Source: Candidatus Saccharicenans sp.
GTDB lineage: Bacteria; Acidobacteriota; Aminicenantia; Aminicenantales; Saccharicenantaceae
NCBI GenBank assembly: GCA_030018265.1
Contig: JASEFX010000018.1
Coordinates: 1 to 47,099, forward strand
DNA length: 47,099 nt
Reading direction: 5' to 3'
Shown here: positions 39,196 through 47,099 of the stretch, one piece after another
Position numbering within the stretch: the first letter of the stretch is position 1
How the letters are laid out: each line of letters starts with the position of its first letter
Translations under genes and position numbers: made by a program
Notes under the pieces: generated by a model
Told to the model about the DNA's origin: nothing
The model's input: only the letters and a program-made list of their open reading frames with translations
The model's database searches: none

Positions 39196-41622
39196 TTATT
39201 TCACCTGCCATTCCTGAATGCCGGCGGAGAACTTTTCCCGGCATTTAAGCTCAATCTTCAAACCGGTGGTCACCACCGGTTGAAATCTGATCACATTGTA
39301 TCTGTCTTTCTCGGTGCCGTAGGGATTAAGATTCTTAACCGGCACCCACTCCGCACCTTTTCTGTAATAAAGCTTCCAGAATTCAGGCACCCGGCACTCG
39401 CCCACGCCGGTGTCGTCAAACCAGTAGACGGCAACTTCAGAAATGCGAACCGGAGATGGAAATTCATAGCTAACCCATTCGGTGGTTCCTTTCTTCGGCC
39501 ACCAGTGCAGATATCCGACTGAATGGTCATTCGAATCTGAAGGTTCGTACTGGTCGTTTATAAACCTGACTCCCTTAGCCCCTTCTGAAGCCTCAACTTT
39601 TGCCTTCGAGGCGAGCGATGGTTCTGGAGTCGGTCTGACCTTAGCTTCTTCTCTGGGCATCCAGACAGCCATTTCCCCGCGACCGCGATGAGCCCAGGCG
39701 TAATAAGGAATCAGGACTATTTCCTTACCCTCACTGACAGTTTTCCCCTGCACCTTTCTGTAGGCTTTACCCTGAGCCTTCACCACCACCAGGCCCCCGA
39801 GAAGGTGTTCGCGGTATTCAGAGGTCAGAGAAGCGCCATCGGGAAGGAGGAGGTTGGAAACCTGCCCTCCGTTATCAGGCCATTCCGCGCAATAGACGAT
39901 TGGCCCTCTTTCCACCGCCACCAGACCTTCATCGTCCTTCACCTTTTCATGAGCAAGAACCCGCCTGGGCTCGAGCGGCAGATTGATTTCAATCAGATCG
40001 CCCGCCTTCCATTTCCGGGTGATCGGGAGAAATCCTTTCTCCAGAGTCAGAGGAATTTCTTCACCGTTCACCCTGACCGCGGGCTTTGTTTCCGGCCTCT
40101 CAGCATAATAATAAAGGTCGGAAGGTATCGGCTGGCCGAGAGCCCAGCCCGGAATCCGCAGCATGACGGTAAAATCCTCAGCCTTTTCCGGGTTTATCCT
40201 GATTTTGATTTCGCCTTCCCAGGGATAGTCTGTCTCCTGCTCGAGGTCCACTCTGATATCGTCGACCTTGACCCGGCCCTGGCTCCGGGCAAAAAGGTTT
40301 ATGTACAGCCGGTCATCTTCTGTGGCGTAAACATACTGTCCTAACTGCGGCAGGAAACGGATAATATTAGGCGGACAGCAGGCGCAGCTGAACCAGGGGC
40401 TTCTTTCATGCTGGCCGAACGAGGCCAGAGGATTCGCATAGAAGAACCGGTCTCCACTCAGCGCTATCCCGGAGAGAAAGCCGTTGTAAATAATCCGCTC
40501 GAACACATCCAGGTATTTAGCATCGCCGTGAAGCAGGAACATCCGGTAATTCCAGAAGGCGTTGGCGATCGAGGCGCAGGTTTCAGCATAGGCAGAAGCA
40601 TTCGGCAGATGGTAGGCCGGACCGAAGCCTTCCCAGGCGCCGGTCGAACCTATACCTCCGGTGATATAAATTTTTCTGAAAACCACATCCTGCCAGAGAT
40701 TATCGAGCGCCTGCACTAGAGTCTGATCGCCGCTGAGCGCGGCCACATCGGCCATGCCGGAATACATATAAGCCGCCCTGACCGCATGTCCGACCGCTTC
40801 CTTCTGTTCCCGCACCGGCAGATGGTCCTGAGAATAGAAACCATAAAGTTCATGTCCCTGCTTGTTGCCACGCTGATCCAGAAAGAACTGAGCCAGCTCC
40901 AGATATTTTCTTTTGCCGGTCAACCGGTAAAGTTTTACCAGGCCGATTTCAATTTCCTGGTGACCTGGCGGAAGCATTTCCTTTCCCGGACCAAACTCTC
41001 TGACGATGAGATCAGCGTTTTTCAGAGCGACCTGGAGCAGGTTTTTTTTGCCGGTCGCCCGGTAGTGGGCCACGGCCGCTTCATACAGATGGCCGGCATT
41101 GTACAGTTCATGAGCATCGCGTTCTCTTTCCCACCTTTTATCCGTTACCCATTCTTCCAGAGGAATCTTCCCGCCTTTATTTTTTATGGTTCTGGCTGTG
41201 TACAGATAGCCATCTTTTTCCTGGGCGGCAGCAATTTTAGAAATCAGCTGGTCGAGATATTTATCGAGCTCCGGGTCATAGTTGAGCATAAGCTGATAGG
41301 AAGCTCCCTCGATCAACTTAAAAACATCGGAATCATCAAAAGGATATCGAGAGCAGAAATCGCCCTCAGCCAGACCGGCAGCAATCTCAAAGTTTTTGAT
41401 CCGGCCGGTTTCCTCGCTCTGCCTGAAAGAATGGGGAATGGTCACCAGACCGTTAGTTTCTATGCGTTTGCTCCAGAATCCATCAGAAAATTTAACATCC
41501 GTCAGGTTGACTGTTTTTATGGAATAATCCTTTTTCTCACCGGCACAGCCTGAAAACAGGATGCCGGAGATTACCAGAAAGACAGGAATAACCAGCAGGT
41601 TTCTCCAGGATTTTTTACTCAT
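39196..41622 (-). CDS. GH127 (DUF1680) beta-L-arabinofuranosidase-like lipoprotein with C-terminal beta-sandwich, copy 2
   Basis: 808 residues from the ATG at 41622, four bases after GGAGGT (a TTG at 41646 is disregarded). The signal ends in the lipobox-like LFSGC, giving lipid attachment at Cys26. Catalytic and zinc residues by analogy with HypBA1: Glu331 (WEGFG), Glu347 and Cys349 (AYAETCA), Cys415 and Cys416 (CACCP). After the conserved GRGEMAVWM end, residues about 665-808 add a discoidin-like domain (VSYEFPSPVRISEVAVYWFDD, GIQEWQVK) absent from copy 1. So the paralogues differ in anchoring and probably in substrate binding. Confidence 0.9.
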   Translation of the reverse strand: MSKKSWRNLLVIPVFLVISGILFSGCAGEKKDYSIKTVNLTDVKFSDGFWSKRIETNGLVTIPHSFRQSEETGRIKNFEIAAGLAEGDFCSRYPFDDSDVFKLIEGASYQLMLNYDPELDKYLDQLISKIAAAQEKDGYLYTARTIKNKGGKIPLEEWVTDKRWERERDAHELYNAGHLYEAAVAHYRATGKKNLLQVALKNADLIVREFGPGKEMLPPGHQEIEIGLVKLYRLTGKRKYLELAQFFLDQRGNKQGHELYGFYSQDHLPVREQKEAVGHAVRAAYMYSGMADVAALSGDQTLVQALDNLWQDVVFRKIYITGGIGSTGAWEGFGPAYHLPNASAYAETCASIANAFWNYRMFLLHGDAKYLDVFERIIYNGFLSGIALSGDRFFYANPLASFGQHERSPWFSCACCPPNIIRFLPQLGQYVYATEDDRLYINLFARSQGRVKVDDIRVDLEQETDYPWEGEIKIRINPEKAEDFTVMLRIPGWALGQPIPSDLYYYAERPETKPAVRVNGEEIPLTLEKGFLPITRKWKAGDLIEINLPLEPRRVLAHEKVKDDEGLVAVERGPIVYCAEWPDNGGQVSNLLLPDGASLTSEYREHLLGGLVVVKAQGKAYRKVQGKTVSEGKEIVLIPYYAWAHRGRGEMAVWMPREEAKVRPTPEPSLASKAKVEASEGAKGVRFINDQYEPSDSNDHSVGYLHWWPKKGTTEWVSYEFPSPVRISEVAVYWFDDTGVGECRVPEFWKLYYRKGAEWVPVKNLNPYGTEKDRYNVIRFQPVVTTGLKIELKCREKFSAGIQEWQVK

Positions 41623-41751
41623 ACTTACCTCCATTGTTTTATTCAATTTCTTGTACTCCTATGATAGCCTATTTTACTGTTAAACCGGGAAACCTTTTAA
41701 TCATCTCTATCAGGCTTAATTCCTCCTTGAATCGGCTGGCGCTCCCCGGCT

Positions 41752-44478
41752 TCATTCTCCTGCGGTCATCAGCACCACCGACCGTGGTCCGATTTCCCAG
41801 CTTATTCTTTTGCTGATCAGAGCTGTCTGCTCATATTGCTTCCCGTCCACTTCCAGAACGACCCTGTAATAACCCGGGTTGACCGGAGCTTCACGCGGCC
41901 TGGCCCCTGCTCTTCTCATGTTCCAGGCAGCGCGGTTCAACCCGGCCCGGCCTTCTGCTCGCAGCTCCTGCAATAAATTTCCCGCGCGGTCAAAAACACT
42001 GATTTTTATTTTTTCCTTCGCCTCGCTCCTTAAATAATAATAAATCGCCACTTCATCGGGTTCGTTGGGAGTAAAGAGATGGCTGTCGCCGGTGAGATGA
42101 TAATTGCCGAAGACCGGATACTGTTTCTGGATAGCCGGTCTGATGGTGAAAAGGTAAACCCCGGCTTCTGCCAGCAATAAATTAAGTTCGCGCAGCGGCC
42201 AGATATTGGTAATCCAGATTCCCCGCCCGTAGGTGCCGGCGACCAGATCTCCTTCGCGGGGATGGATTACCAGATCCGTCACCTTAACCCGTGGCATATT
42301 ATTCTGGAAGGGCAGCCATTCTTTACCGCCATTCAAGGAAACAAAAAGACCGTTATCAGTGCCGGCAAACAGCAGTTCGGGATTTTTTTGATCCTGAATA
42401 ACCACGTTGACGGGAGAATCGGGCAGCCCTTTGGAAATCGATAGCCAGGTGCGCCCGTAATCGGTTGTCTTGAAAACATACGGTTTGAAATCATCGTTTC
42501 TGAATCCGCTTTTGGCCACAAAGGCTGTGCCGGCTTCATGCGGGGAGGCAAAAACCCGGCTGACCCAGAGAGGTGCGGGCGCACCAGCTTTAGCCAGAGC
42601 TGCCGTGCAATCTGTCCAGGTGACACCGCCATCGGTGGTTACCTGAACTTTGCCGTCGTCTGTTCCGACCCAGATTACTCCGGGCTTGCGGGGCGATTCG
42701 GAAATGGTGGTTATCGTGCAGAAAGTTATGTTTCCCGCTCCTCCCTGCTTGCTTCTGTCATTTGTCGTCAGGTCGGGACTTATTTCTTCCCAGCTATCCC
42801 CGCGGTCGAGCGAGCGGAGCAACATCTGAGCACCGATGTAGACAATCGAGCTGTTATGCGGGGAAAGATGGATCGGGGGAGTCCAGTTGAATCTGTATGG
42901 TTCCATCCCTTCAGCGCGTGCCGGCTGAATTCTTTTTCTCGTTCCTGTTTTCTGGTCGAGACGATAAAAATCGCCAAATTCGCGGCAGTTATAAACCCAT
43001 CGGCTGTCTGTCGGATCAACCACGTTGTACATGCCGTCGCCGCCGCCCACTGCCACCCAGTCGATCAGGTTGACCGCCCCGGACCAGGAATTGGAAGGTC
43101 CTTTCCAGGAATCGTGGTCCTGAAGCCCGGCATAGACGTTGTATGGCTCTTCCATATCCACACCGAGCGCGTAGACTTCCCCGAGCGGCAGATTGTAGAA
43201 ATGATGACAGGTTTTGCCGCCATCGTATGAGATATAAACACCGCCGTCGCTGCCAAAAAGTATTCTCTTCGGATTTTGAGGGTCTATCCAGAGGGTCCTA
43301 ACATCTCCAAAGGCTGAGCGGAAGAGAGTTCGCGGCGGCCAGTCAGCATCGCGCCAGGTATGGCCGCCATCGACTGAACTCGCCAGGGTGACGCCGGTTA
43401 TGTAAACCACCCGGTCGTTTTCCGGGTCGACGTAAATCTGATTAAAAGAATAAGGGGCTTTGCTGGCCAGCGGCTCCTTCCCGGTGTTAACCTTAACCCA
43501 GGTCTGGCCGGCATCATCCGTGCGGTAAACTTCACCCACAGAGACCGGATGAGCCTGACGTCCAGCGCGGCGGGCGGCAGCTTTTTCTTCCTCCGTCGGC
43601 TGCCGGAAGTTTTCCACCACCGCGTAAAGAATGTTCGGATTTTTCCGGAAAATATTTATTCCTATCCGGCCGATATAACCTGAAGGCAACCCGCCGGAAA
43701 GTCTCTTCCAGGTTTTCCCTCCATCTGTGGTTTTGTAGATGCCGCTTTCCGGACCTCCAGCTTCAAAATGCCAGGGAAGCCGGACCTTATCATAGGCAGC
43801 TGCGTAGAGAACATCCGGATTTGAAGGATCCATCACCAGGTCTATCACTCCAACTCTTTCATTGATGTAGAAAACCTTTTTCCAGGATTTTCCGCCATCT
43901 TCAGTCCTGAACACTCCTCGCTCGGTATTCGGGGTGAAAAGATGGCCCATGGCGGCGACGTAGACGGTATCCGGATTTTTTGGATGGATGATTATTTTCG
44001 CTATATGATGAGAATCCCGGAGTCCGAGATTCTGCCAGGTGCGGCCGCCATCGGTGGACTTGTAAACACCGTCGCCGCTTTGAGAGCTGCGGGCGCAGTA
44101 AGCTTCTCCTGTTCCCACCCAGATAATCTCAGGGTTCGATGGAGCTACAGCCATGGCTCCGATCGAAAGATGACTCTGGGCATCGAAAATCGGCTCAAAG
44201 GTGATGCCGTTGTTGACGGTTTTCCAGACCCCGCCGTTTCTGGTGCCAACATAAAACGTGTACATGTGAGCTTCCGGAGGAAAATCAGGCACGGCAAAGC
44301 AAGTGACCCAGGAGCCGGCCCGGAACGGTCCGATATTTCTGAACTGGAAAAGCCTTAAATCGCTCTGATTCAATCGAACCTGCGCCGGCAGGTCAGTCAG
44401 GAATAAAATCGTGACTGTTAAAAATACAAAAGAAAATAACCCGAAATTATATTTCCTGATAGAAGGCATCCAGGCCAT
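41752..44478 (-). CDS. Exported Asp-box (VPS10/sortilin-like) beta-propeller protein with FlgD-like C-terminal domain
   Basis: 908 residues. A signal peptide (about 1-33) is followed by about ten Asp-box repeats of the form S/T-x-D-G-G-x-T-W (STDGGRTW, TEDGGKSW, TTDGGKTW, SVDGGHTW, TTDGGVTW, TTDYGRTW), giving one or two large propellers as in GH74 xyloglucanases and VPS10 proteins. Residues about 800-870 resemble a FlgD-type Ig domain (KIKISVFDRAGNLLQEL). I cannot assign catalytic aspartates, so both a glycanase and a binding protein are possible. ATG follows AAGGA. It heads the minus-strand row with GH127, GH51 and GH127. Confidence 0.8.
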   Translation of the reverse strand: MAWMPSIRKYNFGLFSFVFLTVTILFLTDLPAQVRLNQSDLRLFQFRNIGPFRAGSWVTCFAVPDFPPEAHMYTFYVGTRNGGVWKTVNNGITFEPIFDAQSHLSIGAMAVAPSNPEIIWVGTGEAYCARSSQSGDGVYKSTDGGRTWQNLGLRDSHHIAKIIIHPKNPDTVYVAAMGHLFTPNTERGVFRTEDGGKSWKKVFYINERVGVIDLVMDPSNPDVLYAAAYDKVRLPWHFEAGGPESGIYKTTDGGKTWKRLSGGLPSGYIGRIGINIFRKNPNILYAVVENFRQPTEEEKAAARRAGRQAHPVSVGEVYRTDDAGQTWVKVNTGKEPLASKAPYSFNQIYVDPENDRVVYITGVTLASSVDGGHTWRDADWPPRTLFRSAFGDVRTLWIDPQNPKRILFGSDGGVYISYDGGKTCHHFYNLPLGEVYALGVDMEEPYNVYAGLQDHDSWKGPSNSWSGAVNLIDWVAVGGGDGMYNVVDPTDSRWVYNCREFGDFYRLDQKTGTRKRIQPARAEGMEPYRFNWTPPIHLSPHNSSIVYIGAQMLLRSLDRGDSWEEISPDLTTNDRSKQGGAGNITFCTITTISESPRKPGVIWVGTDDGKVQVTTDGGVTWTDCTAALAKAGAPAPLWVSRVFASPHEAGTAFVAKSGFRNDDFKPYVFKTTDYGRTWLSISKGLPDSPVNVVIQDQKNPELLFAGTDNGLFVSLNGGKEWLPFQNNMPRVKVTDLVIHPREGDLVAGTYGRGIWITNIWPLRELNLLLAEAGVYLFTIRPAIQKQYPVFGNYHLTGDSHLFTPNEPDEVAIYYYLRSEAKEKIKISVFDRAGNLLQELRAEGRAGLNRAAWNMRRAGARPREAPVNPGYYRVVLEVDGKQYEQTALISKRISWEIGPRSVVLMTAGE

Positions 44479-44578
44479 TAGCTTATTCCTTAATAATTTT
44501 TTTATTGGCTTTACTTACCGATTTGTTTTCAAACCGAACTCAGAACGCCGGATGCCTGGAGCCAGACGATTCTTTCTC

Positions 44579-44587
44579 ATTATACCA
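44579..44587 (-). promoter_or_regulatory. Extended -10 promoter candidate for the Asp-box protein gene
   Basis: TGGTATAAT on the minus strand fits the extended -10 pattern TGnTATAAT; the -35 region is weak. The leader would be about 95 nt. Confidence 0.45.
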
Positions 44588-44694
44588 ACCATCGATTCAT
44601 AAAATAAACCGCCATTATCTGCGCCTTTTCGCCGTCCAGTAAACCATATTCTCTCCGGTCAACTTTCCGTCTGAAATTTCCTGGATAAAAAATT

Positions 44695-44706
44695 GTTAAC
44701 GTTAAC
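44695..44706. promoter_or_regulatory. LacI-type operator overlapping the araB -35 box
   Basis: GTTAACGTTAAC is a perfect 12-bp palindrome with the central CG usual for LacI-family operators. It covers the -35 hexamer of the araB promoter, a position that blocks RNA polymerase. The LacI-family protein at 30414-31466 is the obvious candidate. Confidence 0.75.
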
Positions 44707-44724
44707 GCATTATTTTTATATAAT
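44696..44724 (+). promoter_or_regulatory. sigma-70 promoter of the araB-araD operon
   Basis: TTAACG (44696-44701) and TATAAT (44719-44724) with 17-bp spacing. The weak -35 and perfect -10 suit a regulated gene. The predicted start is about 44731, giving a 235-nt stretch before araB. Confidence 0.7.
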
Positions 44725-44734
44725 AGTTCGGAAA

Positions 44735-44965
44735 ATGATGTCAACAAATTTTTGCCAGTCGGAAAAATCAGTCAGCCGGACGGCGGCGGTTCCCGGAACT
44801 GCGGCCACACATCTGCTGGCGGACAAATATGCGATTGAAGCTTTTGCGCATCAGGCAGCGCGGCCAATTCTCCTGAAGCCCGCACGAAATCCGGACAGAG
44901 AAAAATCTATTTCTAAAAAGCCCGCCGGCTGGATTAAAATGAGAAATCTGGAGGAGGCATTATAA
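44735..44965 (+). CDS. Possible small ORF filling the araB leader
   Basis: 76 codons run without a stop from ATG-ATG (44735/44738), about 4 nt after the predicted transcription start, to a TAA that directly abuts the araB ATG (TAAATG). The araB ribosome binding site (GGAGGAGG) lies inside it. There is no Shine-Dalgarno for the ORF, so it would be leaderless. The product is basic, Ala/Pro-rich, without signal peptide, and I recognise no family. It may be a leader peptide that couples to araB, or chance. Confidence 0.3.
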   Translation: MMSTNFCQSEKSVSRTAAVPGTAATHLLADKYAIEAFAHQAARPILLKPARNPDREKSISKKPAGWIKMRNLEEAL

Positions 44966-46723
44966 ATGAAGAAAACACGCAGAGCATACAGTCTCGGACT
45001 TGATTTTGGGACAAATTCAGTCAGAGCGCTGGTGGTGGATACCGCCAGCGGAGAAGAACTGAGCACAGCCGTGGTAAATTATCCTTCAGGCGAGGCCGGC
45101 ATACTTCTCGACCCGAAGGACCCCAACCTGGCCCGGCAGAACCCGGCTGATTATCTTGAATCGATGGTCAGGGTAGTAAAAAAGGTTCTGCGCCTGGCCC
45201 GAAAAGTCAGAAAAAGTTTTTCGGCCGAACAGATCATAGGTATAGGGATTGACACCACCGGTTCCACCCCGATGCCGGTTGACAGAAATGGCCTGCCGCT
45301 CGCCTTTCATGATGAGTTCAAGAATAATCTCAATGCCCAGGCCTGGTTGTGGAAGGATCATACCTCATTTGCCGAAGCCCGGGAAATCACCGAACTGGCG
45401 GCCAGGGAACATCCGGAATACTTAGCCAGGTGCGGCGGCGTTTATTCATCCGAGTGGTTTTTCAGCAAGATTCTTCACTGTCTCCGGGTCGACCCGAAAG
45501 TTTTTGAGGCGGCCTACACCTGGGTGGAATGCGTCGACTTTCTCCCGGCCATTCTGACTGGCACCTTAGCCCCGGAGAAAATAAAAAGAAGCCGCTGTGC
45601 TGCCGGTCACAAAGCGATGTTCAACGAACAGTGGGGAGGACTCCCGGCCAGGGACTTCCTGAGTAAACTTGACCCGCGGCTGGGGGAATTGAGGGACAGG
45701 CTGTATGAGACCACCTACACCTCTGACCAGCCAGCCGGTTATCTGACCAGATCCTGGGCTAAAATGCTCGGATTGAAACCGGGAATTCCGGTGGCTGTGG
45801 GAGCCTTTGACGCTCATCTCGGGGCGGTTGGAGCCGGTGTAGCGCCCGGAAAATTTGTCAAGATTATCGGCACCAGCACCTGCGACATCTGCGTCTGGCC
45901 TAACGACCGACCGCTGGCTGACATTCCGGGCCTCTGCGGAATTGTCGACGGCTCGGTGCTCCCGGGCTATTTCGGGCTGGAAGCCGGGCAATCGGCCGTC
46001 GGAGACATCTTCAACTGGTTTGTGAATTACATCCAGCCCGGTGGTCCAGAACACGGCAGTCATCAGGCGCTCACAGAAAAAGCAGCCGCGCTTCTTCCCG
46101 GAGAGTCTGGCCTTCTGGCGCTCGACTGGAACAACGGGAATCGGACGATTCTGGTAGACCAGAGGTTGACCGGACTGCTTCTTGGACAGACGCTTCACAC
46201 CCGGCCTGAGGAAATATATCTGGCACTGATTGAAAGCACCGCTTTTGGGGCACTGACGATAATCAAACGTTTTCGGGAATACGGAGTTGAAATAAACGAA
46301 ATCATCAACTGCGGTGGAATCGCCGAGAAAAACCTGCTGGTGATGCAGATTTACGCAGACGTTTTTGGCATGGAGATGAAGATTGCGCGTTCCTCTCAGA
46401 CCTGCGCTCTCGGCGCGGCCATAGCCGGCGCGGTAGTCGCTGGAAAAAACGCCGGAGGGTATGATTGTTTTGAAGAAGCCCAGGCAGCCATGTGCGGCGT
46501 CAAACCGGTCAGTTTCAAGCCGCGCCCGGACCGCCATCAGGTTTATCAGGAACTTTACCGTCTTTACCGGGAACTGCACGACGCTTTCGGTACGAGAGAG
46601 TGGCAGGGCAACCTCTACCATCTGATGAAGGAACTGCTGGATATCCGCGATCGGCAGCTGGCCAGAGCCAGAGAACTGGCGGCAGCCTCAGCCAGAACGG
46701 TAAGAACCAGAAAGAAAAAATAA
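44966..46723 (+). CDS. araB: Ribulokinase
   Basis: 585 residues, slightly longer than the usual 550-570. It phosphorylates L-ribulose in L-arabinose breakdown. FGGY-kinase features: N-terminal phosphate loop GLDFGTNSVRALVVD, GIGIDTTGSTPMPVD, the catalytic GAFDAHLGAVGAG block, KIIGTSTCDICVWP, and C-terminal NCGGIAEKN and ALGAAIAGAV. The match to the AraB pattern (STCDI, AGQSAVGDIFNWFV) favours ribulokinase over xylulokinase. GGAGGAGG lies upstream of the ATG. It forms an operon with araD, repressed most likely through the palindrome at 44695. The isomerase gene araA is not in the window. Confidence 0.95.
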   Translation: MKKTRRAYSLGLDFGTNSVRALVVDTASGEELSTAVVNYPSGEAGILLDPKDPNLARQNPADYLESMVRVVKKVLRLARKVRKSFSAEQIIGIGIDTTGSTPMPVDRNGLPLAFHDEFKNNLNAQAWLWKDHTSFAEAREITELAAREHPEYLARCGGVYSSEWFFSKILHCLRVDPKVFEAAYTWVECVDFLPAILTGTLAPEKIKRSRCAAGHKAMFNEQWGGLPARDFLSKLDPRLGELRDRLYETTYTSDQPAGYLTRSWAKMLGLKPGIPVAVGAFDAHLGAVGAGVAPGKFVKIIGTSTCDICVWPNDRPLADIPGLCGIVDGSVLPGYFGLEAGQSAVGDIFNWFVNYIQPGGPEHGSHQALTEKAAALLPGESGLLALDWNNGNRTILVDQRLTGLLLGQTLHTRPEEIYLALIESTAFGALTIIKRFREYGVEINEIINCGGIAEKNLLVMQIYADVFGMEMKIARSSQTCALGAAIAGAVVAGKNAGGYDCFEEAQAAMCGVKPVSFKPRPDRHQVYQELYRLYRELHDAFGTREWQGNLYHLMKELLDIRDRQLARARELAAASARTVRTRKKK

Positions 46724-46812
46724 ATCGGAGAATGAATGACGTTAATGTTTGAACCCGAACGCAAAAAAATGAAGGCAGTTGAGCCAGGATAAAAAAAATT
46801 AAGGAAAGCACC

Positions 46813-47099
46813 ATGTATGAAGAACTTAAACAACGGGTGTGGCAGGCCAACCTCAAACTGGTCGAATGCGGCCTGGTTATTCTGACCTTCGGAAACGTGA
46901 GCGAGGTCGACCGGGAAAAAGGCGTGATGGCCATAAAACCGAGCGGTCTTCCTTATGACCGGATGAAACCGGAAGACATGGTGGTGCTCGACCTTGAAGG
47001 CCGCCAGCTTGAGGGAAAGCTGAGGCCCTCTTCAGATACTCTCACCCATCTTCACCTGTACCGGCATTTCCCGCAGATTGGCGGCATCGCCCATGCCCA
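46813..47099 (+). CDS. araD: L-ribulose-5-phosphate 4-epimerase, N-terminal part (cut by window edge)
   Basis: 95 codons are visible and the frame is open at the edge. MYEELKQRVWQANLKLVE, FGNVSEVDREKGVMAIKPSG, DMVVLDLEG and PSSDTLTHLHLYRHFPQIGGIAHA are the class II aldolase / AraD motifs; the first zinc histidine is just reached. The enzyme turns L-ribulose 5-phosphate into D-xylulose 5-phosphate, feeding the pentose phosphate pathway. AAGGAAAG precedes the ATG. The 89-bp gap after araB shows no terminator, so one transcript is likely. Confidence 0.93.
   Translation, partial: MYEELKQRVWQANLKLVECGLVILTFGNVSEVDREKGVMAIKPSGLPYDRMKPEDMVVLDLEGRQLEGKLRPSSDTLTHLHLYRHFPQIGGIAHA

Noticed and set aside
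44693-44734. Upstream TTG extension of the araB leader ORF
   Set aside because: It would begin inside the operator and -35 box, before the predicted transcription start.
45566-46621. 351-codon frame antisense to araB
   Set aside because: Shadow frame; araB motifs run through the whole interval.
1-47099. CRISPR arrays, insertion sequences, prophage or toxin-antitoxin genes
   Set aside because: I found no repeated spacer-like units, transposase motifs or phage genes on reading both strands.

Overview
The window looks like a chromosomal segment of a free-living, Gram-negative-type, heterotrophic bacterium of moderate GC. My best guess is the Acidobacteriota / Candidatus Aminicenantes neighbourhood. 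That guess rests on gene content only: an Oar-like TonB-dependent receptor with a carboxypeptidase-regulatory domain, exported GWxTD and TPR proteins, a DUF5916 outer-membrane protein, LptF/G, and many secreted glycoside hydrolases. I saw no transposase, integrase, phage gene or CRISPR array.

Left part (1-13.2 kb), mostly housekeeping. On the minus strand run yfiH, purC, a PHP phosphoesterase, cvpA and a small Fis-type HTH gene. They lead into groES-groEL, which has a textbook sigma-70 promoter between two CIRCE operators, then a bidirectional terminator and a truncated LptF/LptG gene. On the plus strand are an exported DmpA-type peptidase, an Asp/Glu racemase, rpsU (own promoter), lipA and a metallophosphoesterase. 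A DUF1848 gene and a zinc-ribbon / acidic-linker / RDD-like membrane protein follow on the minus strand.

Middle part (13.4-29.7 kb). A tRNA-Val(CAC) precedes a 3.2-kb TonB-dependent receptor gene. The receptor leader holds an exact sigma-54 promoter consensus, an upstream 13-bp inverted repeat placed like an enhancer site, a second inverted repeat over the start point and a hairpin next to the ribosome binding site. Next come three exported TPR proteins on the minus strand (sulfatase-superfamily, CarboxypepD_reg-TPR, GWxTD-TPR), divergent from the primary sigma factor rpoD. Small membrane and flavin proteins, a DUF5916 protein and a DMT-family protein complete this part.

Right part (29.7-47.1 kb), a carbohydrate locus aimed at L-arabinose polymers. 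It holds GntR and LacI regulators, GTP-dependent PEP carboxykinase, an exported SagB-type nitroreductase, GH127, GH51, a second GH127 (lipoprotein with an added C-terminal beta-sandwich) and an Asp-box (VPS10/sortilin-like) propeller protein. Divergent from these are araB and the start of araD. A perfect 12-bp palindrome of LacI type overlaps the araB -35 box. The proposed flow is extracytoplasmic release of L-arabinose by GH51 and GH127, uptake by a transporter not seen here, isomerisation by an isomerase not in the window, then AraB and AraD to xylulose 5-phosphate.
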